A stretch of DNA of 64,000 bases from Mytilus trossulus. Its lineage: Eukaryota; Mollusca; Bivalvia; Mytilida; Mytilidae. A program made the position numbers and the translations under genes. The notes under the pieces were generated by a model that worked only from the letters and a program-made list of their open reading frames with translations, was not told where the DNA came from and did no database searches. Position 1 is the stretch's first letter; each line of letters opens with the position of its first letter. This document shows, in pieces, positions 54,301 to 64,000 of the stretch. The stretch covers positions 72,947,999 to 73,011,998 of the forward strand of contig NC_086382.1 in the NCBI RefSeq assembly GCF_036588685.1, written 5' to 3'.

Positions 54301-57300
54301 AATTCTCATTCCATACTATATTCAAAATGTACATTTTAACTGCAACATTTTTATGCCCCATGTACACATGTTCCTCATGATATGTTTGTTTTTAAAAGTT
54401 TTAATGCCAAATAAGAGATATGACCCCAATTTCACAGTCCACTGAACATAGAAAATGATAGTGCAAGTGGGGCATCAGTGTAATGGGGAAACATTAATGC
54501 TTCCTTTAGATGTGAAATCGTTGATACATTTCTATAATGTATGTTTAATATTATCACGATTTCTCACAATGTGATTGGCTGATATTGTCCTAATAATTTT
54601 CGGTACAAATTGTATCCCCTTTAATCCCTTTTACCATTGACATAATAACAGAAATTGAGTTGTTTTATAGTCCAATATATTTAACTTGCTTAATTTGAAA
54701 AACATATATGCTTTTTAGGTAGAGAAAAATATGACCTACAAAAGAGACCAAAAACAGGAGGAGGTCCTGCTGCCAAAACCACTCAGGCAGAGGAACTCCT
54801 CATCAGTCATATGATTGAAGAGAAGCGTACACAGCTGACTGGTTTTCCAGACGGTGTAGACACTGACAGTTAGTATTACATGTATATATATTGTTGTCTC
54901 ATTGGCACTCACACCACATCTTCCTACATCAAGATATTAATCACTCTATTCTCTCTGACAATATATTGTGACATGCATGTGAAACGTGGAATTACCACCA
55001 GAATTACATGTAGATTTTATTTATTAAAGTCTGTAAATAATAAAGTATAGAAGAAGTCTAAAACTGAATACAATTATATGCAGCTTTTGATAAATTTGGT
55101 GTTGCATCAATAATGCATTAAAGTTATCATAGGATGGTTTTTACAATATAGTTAATAATGTTTTTCTATTGTTGTTACTGCATAATAAACACATGTAACC
55201 TGATCTGTAATTAACCTATATTAAACAAGTCATCTGTCTTTTTTTTTCTTCTACATTTTGATTTGAATTAATTTAAAGGTTTTTTGTTTTATTTGTGGGA
55301 CTGTTGGTCAGTTAGTTACATGTGGTATTTTGTCCGAAATGAGAACTGATAGTATATGCCTTATTTCAGCAATTGCATCACAACCTGAATGTTCTGGATC
55401 TTGGATTTCAAGACAGAAGGAGGCTCTTGATGCCTACAAAGAACTATCAGGTATTTTTATTTTTTACAATCTCTTGTTTCTTTATACATTTATTACAGTT
55501 TGCTGTTTTCATGCTTCTTGTGTAAGAAATAAACACATATGAAAGAAAGAGGCTTGAAAATTGATCATGCTCAGGGGTAAGATTTTCATCATCTCCAATC
55601 TAACTGATATTATCTGAGGAACAGATATTGTTACTTATAGATGTCTGTCTTTCCTGCTTATAAATCAGAAAATTACTTAAGAAAAAAGCTAAACTTTCAT
55701 TAAATGGTCACTGCCTGAAGTCCCATAATGACAATTAAGTTTAGATATACAATAAATAAGCACCAACCTGACATGTATGTCTTGCACTACAACTTCCTAT
55801 ATAGGTCAGAAATGAATATGCATAGAAATATGACATGCATAAAGTCATTTCAACCATTGTCTCATTTTTCAGAAAGAAATTTGGTGACAACAGCCAAGAA
55901 AATGGCAGTAAAAATAGAAAAATTTTTAGACACTCATACAGTTGTAACACCAGTCCCAAGAGCCAATGATATTCACATTATGGATACCTTAAAGGGAATT
56001 TCTCAGAGTGAGGTGGAGCAAGATGAATCACAAAGTGATTTATTGGTGAATTACCTATGTCACACATACAGTTGCCTGAGAAATTTAAAAACACCTGATT
56101 TACCTTCGTTGATCAATGATTTGGTGATATTTATAAAAGAAAACACATATAAAGGTTTGTTGCTCCAACCAATTTACATGAAATGAATAATTTGGCAACA
56201 GAAAAAGAAACTAATTTCCGGTTATTTAAAATATATATTAGTATACAATCAATGTGATGGTGTGAAAGGTCAAGGAGGTCAACTTCTATTGGGTCCAGTT
56301 GTTGACCATTTGATATATTTTCCATTTCCTTTCTCAATTTTCTCAATATTGTAATTTGTCTCCCTCACCACTGCTCATGTCAGACTAAGTTTTAGTGTAA
56401 AAAAACCCATAGTTAATGTTTTTAAAAATAACAACAAAAATATTGTCAAGGCAGTGTCAATTTTATTACATTTCTGAAGTTATAGTAAATTATTAAAAAA
56501 CTTATACAACATAATGCAATTACATTTCAGAATCAACACAAAATGAGGAGCTTGATGGACAGATTGAAGCTGACAAAGAGCCTACATGTATTGAAGTAAA
56601 CTTAGTGGAAGAACAAGGTAAAGTTGTTAATACATGTATATAATTCAAAGTCTTGAGTATGACAAAATCTATTAAAAATATGGTCTTCAACATTTATAAC
56701 ATATATGTTACATAAAGTATTTCATTTTTGTCTTTCCTGTAATGGATCCCATTGGAAAAATTGACAAGTGATAAAAAGTTTGATTGAGCAATTACACACA
56801 GGTGACCTTTACAAATGGAAAAAAAATACTTCAAAATTCAGGCCCCAGATATGGCATGGACATAACATGAAATTAACCCAGCTTATTGTATATTTGATTA
56901 TTTTAGAACAACAGTTTTTTTTAGTTTGCAATTGAAACTATCAAGTTATATATGACAAACATATGAAAAAAGTGATTTTTGATAATTGCTGAAAAGAAAA
57001 TGGTTAAGTTGATAACATCAAAACTGTTATTAAATACATATTTGAAATAAAACATATATATATAACCTTTTTGAGATAATAAACGTCTACAGTAGCAAAC
57101 TTCCCAGAGATCATGTCCAGCTCATTGAATAAAGCCTGGGCATTTCCTATATATTTGTGAAATAGTATACCTCTTTACAATGTATCGATGGGGTTGATGT
57201 TTGAAAATTGAAGTCTTCGTCCATGTAAAATGTAATAAAAATCTATGAATGTTTACATGAAAATTGATTTTTATAGAACAAAATGGTATAAAAAATAAAA

Positions 57301-58546
57301 AGTAAAAACACAAAAATACCGAACTCCGAGGAAAATTCAAAAAGGAAAATCAAAAATCAAAAGGCAAAATCAAAAGTCCAAACACATCAAATGAATGGGT
57401 AACAACTGTCATATTCCTGACTTGGTACAGGCATTTTCTAATGTGAAAGGACAAGTGTACCAAGTTCTAATCCAAAGGGTAAAGGTAAAGGTAAGTTTCC
57501 TAACATAGGGCTAATTTGTCTTTCAAAAGTTATGGATTCTGATATGAGTTTATTCTATGGCTTTGGAAACCCAACCATGTTCTAATAATAAATTCGATTA
57601 AAACATGTGAATCACATGATTGCCGTCACAATTGAAATTGCAACATCATTATCACTTTGAACCAGACAAGAGATCAACATAGACATATTTGTTCATGTTG
57701 CTACCTAGGAAATTAAATAAAATCATTTTAAAAGTAGGATAAATGTTTCTTTAAAAAAGAAGATGTGGTATAATTGGCAATGACACAACTCTCCTCAATA
57801 GACCAAAAGACATTAACAACTAAAGACTTTTGTTTAGCCTTCAACAATGAGCAGTCTATACAGCATTGCCTTCTATCAATGTCCCTGAAATGACAGATGT
57901 ATAACAATTAAAAAAAAAGAAAACTTATGGCTTAATTCTGGTACAAAAAACAAATCATATTTATTTATGTAGAATTATAATTAAAAATTCATTCTAAACA
58001 CTGTTAACAAATAAAACAGATATATGAAAATGAACATGTTTCTAAGATATTAAAATGAATAATTATGTCAACAAGCAAAGGGGAACTAAATCTTTGAAAA
58101 TTTAACCACCTTGTTGCACAATTGTAATTTGCATATAGGACATAACTTAATAAATACAAATTAATTTTCTTGATGTCTTTAAATGGATTCAGCTATTTTA
58201 TTATAAGAAGGTTTGATATTAACTTATTTTATGACACAGCTCACAAAGCAGATTCATCATGAAATTCAAAAAGAATGTACATTTGTATAACTTTATAACA
58301 ACTTTACATGTTTTATAATTCATGTCCATAGGAAACATCAAAAGGGGACGAAGGAGTTTGGCAGAGTTGGAAGAGGAAAACTTAATGTTGGACAATGAAA
58401 GGTTGCGTGAAGAAACCAAGAAAATAAAGATGGAACAAGAAAATTTGAAATTGGCAAAAGAAGTTTTTATCCTGAAAAAACAAAGTTTAATCTGTAAACT
58501 TCAGTCTGAGTTTCCTGATTGTGTACAAATTTTAAATGAACCATAA
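51308..58546 (+). CDS. Myb/SANT-like DNA-binding partner of the Harbinger transposase, copy B, seven exons
   Basis: Exons: 51,308-51,483; 53,554-53,621; 54,719-54,868; 55,370-55,450; 55,873-56,154; 56,531-56,617; 58,332-58,546. All are GT-AG, and the joined 1,059 nt gives 352 aa plus stop. Start ATG 51,308 (CATAATGGC) begins MAEKNKRGANWTTDEELALI. The trihelix/Myb-SANT-like domain covers about residues 8-85: W in NWTTDEE, NGWKEICDILNA, then RFTVRKRTAEEVKKKYYNLK across the intron. A Lys/Gly-rich linker (RPKTGGGPAAKTTQAEELL) and acidic middle follow. The C-terminus is a Leu/Glu/Lys coiled coil (RRSLAELEEENLMLDNERLR and onwards). Such proteins bind Harbinger ends and help import the transposase. 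Intact, unlike copy A. Intron 1 holds another transposon. Confidence 0.9.
51960..52120 (+). repeat. Fragment of the fold-back transposon of 18.3-19.1 kb
   Basis: GGAATCTGTTTCTCAAATG, GATGTTTTCTTTTTATGTA, GGGCATGGTTGTCG, TGTCACAATAAGAAATTCAG and AGGAAAGCAAGAAAAT match 18,433-18,590. Only part of one arm is present. Confidence 0.7.
52478..53000. repeat. Low-complexity A/T tracts with GGGTAGG motifs and a (CTG)n run
   Basis: Poly(A) near 52,481-52,495, CCTACCTACCTACCCACC against GTGGGTAGGGGTTTGGGG, poly(A) at 52,650-52,667 followed by CTGCTGCTGCTGCTG, and repeated GGTAGGAGG. The short ORF on minus here is an artefact of these runs. Confidence 0.7.
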
Positions 58547-58561
58547 TCACAACATGTTTAT

Positions 58562-59261
58562 CAGTCAGGGGCGTTACTTAAACAAGTTGGGTTTTTTTAA
58601 CTACTTATATATATAAGTATTTTTTTATTTTAAAAATAACAAAATTACTTAAAAGAGTTATTTTAATTTTCAATAGAAACAGACCAAATGTAGTTTTCAT
58701 AATTTGAAACAACATTTTATATCATAAAATATTTTTTTTATCAGATTTGAGAGGAGTATAGAGATAAAGGGTTACTTTGAAAATAATGACAAAAATATTA
58801 CTTGAATAAGTTATTTTAAACATTTTTGGAAAAAAAAGCAATTACACTTATCTAAGGCACATATGTAATTGATTTAGGTTACAAATTATAAATAAGTTCA
58901 GGTCTTAATTAATTCACAAGTATCTATCTATTTATATCAGTCTACCTTCAAAATTTTAGAGAAAATGATAATTTAATAGTCCCAAGAGACCAATCTTTGA
59001 CCCAGAAGCGTGGGTATGAAAGATAAGTGCGTCAGAAATTTAATAAGTGTTTCTGAAGAATTAGTTTCTATATATCAAGGGAAAAATAACCAAATAACTG
59101 TGAAAATTATTTAAAGCTAGTAAAATATGTATTCTTGGACACCTATAAAAATAATATTCAGAAAAATAACTTAAATAAGTTATATTTAAATTAGCCTCGT
59201 TTTCAACATTACTTGTATAGGTAATTTTTATTGTTACTTGTTTAAGTAATGCCCCTGACTG
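58562..59261. mobile_element. 700-bp TIR element between the two Harbinger genes (copy B)
   Basis: Mirror of 45,109-45,808. CAGTCAGGGGCGTTACTTAA at 58,562 and CATTACTT..ATGCCCCTGACTG at 59,261 are the TIRs. The open frame of 91 codons within it occurs in both copies and lies inside this repeat, so it is not a host gene. Confidence 0.8.
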
Positions 59262-59707
59262 TTTATTACTGTAAATCTGAAAATTTTGGTATTCAATTTT
59301 AAATAACTTAACTTTTAAAGTATTTCTGTTCTTCATTCAAACACATGTATTATACTTGGTAAAATATTGTCTTACATTGTACCCATTTTGTCACCTTGAC
59401 ATATATTCATATCATATAAATGTAAGCAACTGTATATTTCTGACAGCATATTTAATTCAAGTTTCAGATCATTGGTGACTAAAGATATGTTGCATATCGC
59501 TTATGAAATCTTTGTGTAAGAGATCCCTTATTTATTTAACATATTCTAAATAATAAATTCAAATACCAAAAATGTATTTTACCTGTCGGACATGAATTGG
59601 GAAAGTTCTATGTTATAATATTCCAGTGTAATCAAAATTTATAATTTAATAATGAAGAAAATGTGAATTCGGAAATCTAGTAAGATATTTACAAATGCAA
59701 GGTTTAC

Positions 59708-62700
59708 TTAAAAAAATTGTCTTGCTATGTCATTCCTTTTTGCAGTGCCATCAAAGGTTGGGTTCATATTAATACAACCTGTACAATCTGCAACAGCAAT
59801 TTCCTCAATATTATTATTTATAATTATGTCATTATGGTCAATGCCAATATCGTGTAAAATAACACATGATGTAACATATTTAATAGACTGTTCTGGTGTT
59901 GTTCTTAAACCATCATGTAAACAATTGAACCTCCTTTTTAGTATCCCAAATGTTTGTTCAATTAGAACCCGTGTCCTGCAAAGAGCTCTGTTAAAATTTC
60001 CCTGGCAGTTATCAGCTGGACTAAGGTAGGGGGTCATCAAGTATTTGGTACATGGATACCCAGAGTCACCTAGTAACAGTCCTTGGTGAATTCCTGTTTA
60101 AATAATTTTTTAATGTAATATTCACATTGTATTTCAAATAATCAAATAAATCAACATTCAGTTTAAAACAGTTAAAGCTTGTATCATAAACAGTTATAGA
60201 AACTACACCTTCCAATTTATTTGTATTAAAAAATCAAATAAAATACTTTCCGCGAAGGGAAGAAACTTCACAATTATCTCCCCACTATTGATGCATTTGA
60301 GTATATGCACAATAAATCATTTGCATTCTTTCGCCAAAACTATAAAAGAAATTGTAATAAGCATATCAACACCAAATGACCAGATATGTATATATGTTTA
60401 CTAGCTTGTGTGGGCTATTTAAATGACTCATTATTATATTGTAAGATATATGGTTAATATACATGCAAGTTCATCATAAGCCTGAAATATGTGTAAATGC
60501 TGGAGCATCCTATATGTTAGTATGTAAAATTGAAGTTTTGAAGATTAAGAAGTTTTTCTTCAGTTCTACTAATAAGAAAACAAAATTAAATTAAGTTACC
60601 ATTTTCAAATTGTTGACATAGTCCACTTGTTCTGAATATTCTGCTGTCGTGCACTGATCCTGGCCATTTTGCACATAAAGAAGTGACTCTAAAATTAGGA
60701 TCACAAACCATCTTCAAAAAAAAAGAACAGTATGTTTAAAACTAAGGCAACATATTTTTTAATGTCACACAGTATGTATCATGTAATCTGATTGGAATGA
60801 CATTCAAATTTTTCGGAATTGAAATTAACATTGTTTACCTTTAAAAATGTAGTATTTAATTTCACACAGGAGATCCGCTTATTTAAATATAAAAATAAAT
60901 GCATAGTTATAACTGTTGCCTTAAAATACAGTTGACGTTTTTGCATTTAGACTAATTCCAAATTTGACAACCGACAATTCAATTTTTTGGGTACAATGCC
61001 AAATTGTAATTGAATGAAAGTATGATTATATCAGCACAAAAAGTTATTATACTGTTTGAAGGATTATTTTCTGTATTATAATTGTTTATCTTACTTGAAC
61101 ATTTAAAGCGTGGACTCCTTTTCTGTTAACAAAGTCGGCTTCATTTTCATGTGGGCTGATAATTTTCACAAACGTTCCATCTACACATCCTAGTACATTT
61201 GGAAATCCTTCAAATATAAGAAAGAATCATTAAAAGTTGCTCACTATAATAATAATATTTTATCACAGGATTTAAAGCCTATTTATAGGACGTCACTGGT
61301 GTATAAACTCAATCAATCAACTCACAAACAAATTAAGTCCAAAGGACTTTATATGTTTGTGAGTGAGTTGATCCAGTTTATACACCAATAAATTCCTTTA
61401 AAAAGACGTTTAATCCTTATAATTGTTTAAGATTTGAAATAGGAAAAATATGTTTCTTAACACTTTAATAACCTCTATTCCACATATGTTGTATATTTAC
61501 GCAAAAATATGTATTCGTCGATTCTGCAATCTTGTAAAAATTAAACTACAATTTTTTTTATCATTCAAACGAATCTCTTTGTTTTAGTTATTTTATTTAA
61601 CAAATAACATGCAGTGAATTGAATTTTATTAACTTCTGTGTTATTTTCACCGCCATCCTGTTAACATTTGTTATGAAAAGAAGTTCGGCCAATGTTGTCC
61701 ATTTAAAAATAACCAAAGTCAATCTCAACTACAAGAAGTCCTCTCCACCAATCTTTTAAGAATTATTTGTTGGTAAGCAATACAACTTAAATAATATATA
61801 TTGCAAATTGATTTGGATATTATGCAAATATAGCCTTTGTATGAGATTAATACTTAGAGATTATCGTTGATTATCTCAACGAGATTGCTTTTCTCGCATG
61901 AGCTGGTACAGCGAAAGTGAGAAAAGCAATCAAGTTGAGACGACCAATGACGATCTGTTTATTGCTATTTTACCTATGACGATGTTGTCAATTTCAATCT
62001 CAATTTCGTTAGCAAAGCCACATGGCCTCCTTAGTTTCTAGCGATAATTTTTCCATCTCAAGCGAGAAGCACGATATGAAAATTATCACAAAACAAAATT
62101 AAAGGAAAAATGCACAAAATAGCGATAAATAGAAAATAATACATGGTAACATATCTGTATCATATGTCATATCATCCCGAGACACCAATATCACCCCAAG
62201 GGCCTGTAAGCCCCAGGTATGATATTTGTCAAGGGTGATATGGCATGTGATACAGATTTTGCCAGGTTTTATATGCTTTATCATATATATCAATAGGAGA
62301 GTTATATTATATGAACTGTTCACTGGGTTCCCTTATTTCCTCTTTTGTCTTGTTTTAAAGGGGCACTAGCTGTCAAATTCATGGTCACCGAAAAATGTAG
62401 GGGTGTAATAAAGGGTGCGCATCAAAGTTGCACGATATAGATTAAACAGCAGGCTATTTATCAAATTTTCTAAACTAGTGTATTTACTACTCAACATATG
62501 ATAAAAGGATAAATTGACCTTAAAGAAGTATATTGATTGATGACGAAGTTTGAGGTCAATATACTTTTTCAGGTCGATATCCCATACAAAGGCTATATTT
62601 GTGATCTTAATAATTTCAGACCATATTTATATCAAAATCGTCAATGTTGGAATTTTATAGATATCATATTGTCTCCTTGTGCTTTTTGATGTGCAAAGTG

Positions 62701-64000
62701 TTTTTTGCTATCCACCGTTTTCTCTCTACCATCGAAAATATAGTTTAACATTTGACTTTCCATAAACGAATCAAATTTGTTGAAATGTACAAATTAATAA
62801 TATATGTATCTATACCCTATTAAAGAATACACATTTGACTCTGTCGGAGCTTAAAATACAATATTGTTATCTCCATTCTTATGAAACTGACAGAAAACAA
62901 CGTTAAAATATGTAAATTAAAATCTGTCGTATGTGCTTGCGCATACGTCCAATAGTATCAATTGTCAAATGATGCCATGTAAAAAAGTGACGTTATCCAA
63001 TCACAATGAACGTTACAAACGTTGTTGCATAGAATGCGTTTTTTGGTGTCTGGAATTTAGTCATAATTTAGCCCTATTTCATTTTTGTCTTGCCTACACA
63101 AAGAGTAAAATAATGAGACAAAAAAAGAAATAGTTTTTCCCGGGGCATCGTCTTAAAAAAGTATCTGCTTATATAAATGTTAAAGAAAAATGTGGTATAA
63201 GTGCAAATGAGACAACTCTCTGTCCAACATCCACATGTGGAAAAGTAAAGCATTATAGGTCAAAAGCATGGGCTTCAACAATGAGTTTTGGCTCAAATCG
63301 AACAACAAGTTACAAAGGGCCCCAAAAATGATTAGTTTTAGACCATTCAAAAAGGAAAATCAACGTCTAATCTTTATAAAAACGGGAAACAATTATGAAC
63401 CACATTAACAAACAATGATCATTGAACATTAGCTTCCTGACTACAATGTATATAAAAAGATTAAGAGAACAAATGACACAGAAATTAACAACTGCTATGT
63501 ACTTCAATAAGCAGAGTCAATACTGCATAGTCGGCTATAAATGGCATTTCATTGTGAAAGTTATAATGTAGTACGAGTAGTTAAATAGAAGCCACATACG
63601 GTAAGTTAATAATATGTTATAATATAAGGACATATAAGTCACGTGTACATCTCATTTCTATGGAGATTTTTGTAATTTAAACCCCTCAATTATTAGATAG
63701 ATTTTTCACATAGCTTATTAAAGTTAAGATTATGTTAGTGAAAATTCTTATTCACCTGGTGGAATATTTAATTATCGGTATTTAAATGGATATTTGGAAA
63801 ATACAGGTAGTTTCAATAGCCCTCTATCTAACGAAAAAATAACTATCTGTAAAGTGGGATGAACTCCGAGAAAACTTTTGAGAATTGTTTCCTGTCGACC
63901 CCTTTATTTTCTTTTTTTAGAGGGCGGAAAATTCTATAAAGGGATTTGGATTTTACTTCATAAAACATTCCACAAAAAGGGACGGTGCTATTCGAGGTAC
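59708..64000 (-). CDS. HARBI1-like: HARBI1-like transposase, copy B, exons 2-4 (exon 1 beyond the window)
   Basis: Minus-strand exons: 61,095-61,207; 60,600-60,711; 59,708-60,093. The last-exon protein is identical to that of copy A over its 110-residue open frame, including GDSGY and IEQTFG. By mirror geometry exon 1 should be at about 64,520-64,950, outside the window; the stretch from 61,208 to 64,000 is intron 1. This intron carries the mirrored SINE-like element (63,180-63,425), palindromes (61,280-61,396 and 62,151-62,257) and the B-specific insertion near 62,905. Probably intact, but that cannot be confirmed here. Confidence 0.88.

Larger units (their letters stand above)
51012..64000 (+). 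mobile_element. PIF/Harbinger transposon, copy B (runs off the window)
   Basis: It starts with TIR GGCGCCATAAAAC at 51,012, directly against broken copy A. Gene order is Myb/SANT-like (+), then HARBI1-like (-), the reverse orientation of A. 53,528-64,000 mirrors 51,011-40,384 nearly base for base. From A's geometry, B's far TIR should fall near 65.1 kb, outside the window. The part unique to B in this window is 51,012-53,527 (TIR, exon 1, intron 1). It lacks A's 160-bp MITE and has about 14 extra bases at 62,905-62,920. Confidence 0.9.

Noticed and set aside
40384-64000. A chromosomal palindrome or amplicon unrelated to transposons
   Set aside because: The centre is not symmetric: one arm ends exactly at a Harbinger TIR and the spacer holds exon 1 and intron 1 of the element's own gene. 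Nested insertion explains it more simply, though an assembly artefact is still possible.

Overview
The window is nuclear DNA of a metazoan, most likely a marine bivalve and probably a mussel (Mytilus-like). This rests on AT-rich sequence, spliced genes with GT-AG introns, BIR/RING (IAP) exons of the kind expanded in bivalves, and interspersed repeats that I associate from memory with mussel genomes: the 'GGTCGGGTTGTTGTCTC..CATTCCCCATT' retroelement tail, the 'GATGTGGTAT..CAATGAGACAACT' element, the 'GCTCACCTGGCCCAAAGGG' element and a 331-bp hammerhead-like tandem repeat. No search was run, so the species call is inference. No CRISPR, operon or other prokaryotic feature is present, and I recognised no rRNA or tRNA gene.

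Layout. 1-9 kb is a graveyard of mobile DNA. A tyrosine-recombinase (DIRS-like) retroelement remnant (gag 1006-1874 and 4106-4497, recombinase 4598-5393) appears to lack its reverse transcriptase and is split by a 2,221-bp terminal-inverted-repeat (TIR) transposon with a 5-bp target duplication. It is followed by a retrozyme-like repeat dimer, a GCTCACCTGGCCC repeat, a MITE, an inverted repeat and a reverse-transcriptase pseudogene. 9.4-11.2 kb is a 5'-truncated LINE on the minus strand with a small element nested in its 3' coding end. 12-35 kb carries dispersed inhibitor-of-apoptosis (IAP) pieces: a dead BIR exon at 12.0-12.3 kb, a split BIR (23,085-23,328 joined to 26,324-26,487), a duplicate of the first BIR exon (26,664-26,907) inside a 3,579-bp tandem duplication, and a terminal RING exon (34,605-34,810) with a poly(A) signal. 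A C2H2 zinc-finger pseudogene lies at 21.5-22.0 kb. 35-38 kb holds a second, minus-strand DIRS-like remnant (gag, zinc knuckle, start of RT).

39.2-64 kb is the most striking part: two near-identical copies of a large (about 14.3 kb) PIF/Harbinger DNA transposon in opposite orientation. Copy A starts at 39,240 (TIR GGCGCCATAAAAC). It encodes a four-exon HARBI1-like transposase with an intact reading frame on the plus strand and a Myb/SANT-like partner gene on the minus strand. Copy A is broken at 51,011, inside intron 1 of the partner gene, exactly where the TIR of copy B begins. Copy B reads Myb/SANT gene (+, seven exons, intact 352-aa frame), then transposase (-), and runs off the window. 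The simplest reading is that B inserted into A, producing arms of more than 10 kb that look like a giant palindrome centred near 52.2 kb. The missing 2.5 kb of A (exon 1 and its TIR) is predicted beyond about 65.1 kb. The arms differ by a few base changes, a roughly 14-bp indel and a 160-bp palindromic MITE with a 10-bp target duplication, present only in A.

How the genes work together: in PIF/Harbinger systems the DDE nuclease HARBI1 and the Myb-like protein act as a pair, the Myb-like protein binding DNA and assisting nuclear import of the transposase. Both frames are open here, so this is a candidate recently or currently active autonomous element. The IAP exons form at best a degraded BIR-RING gene: most BIR zinc ligands are missing, while the RING ligands are intact.
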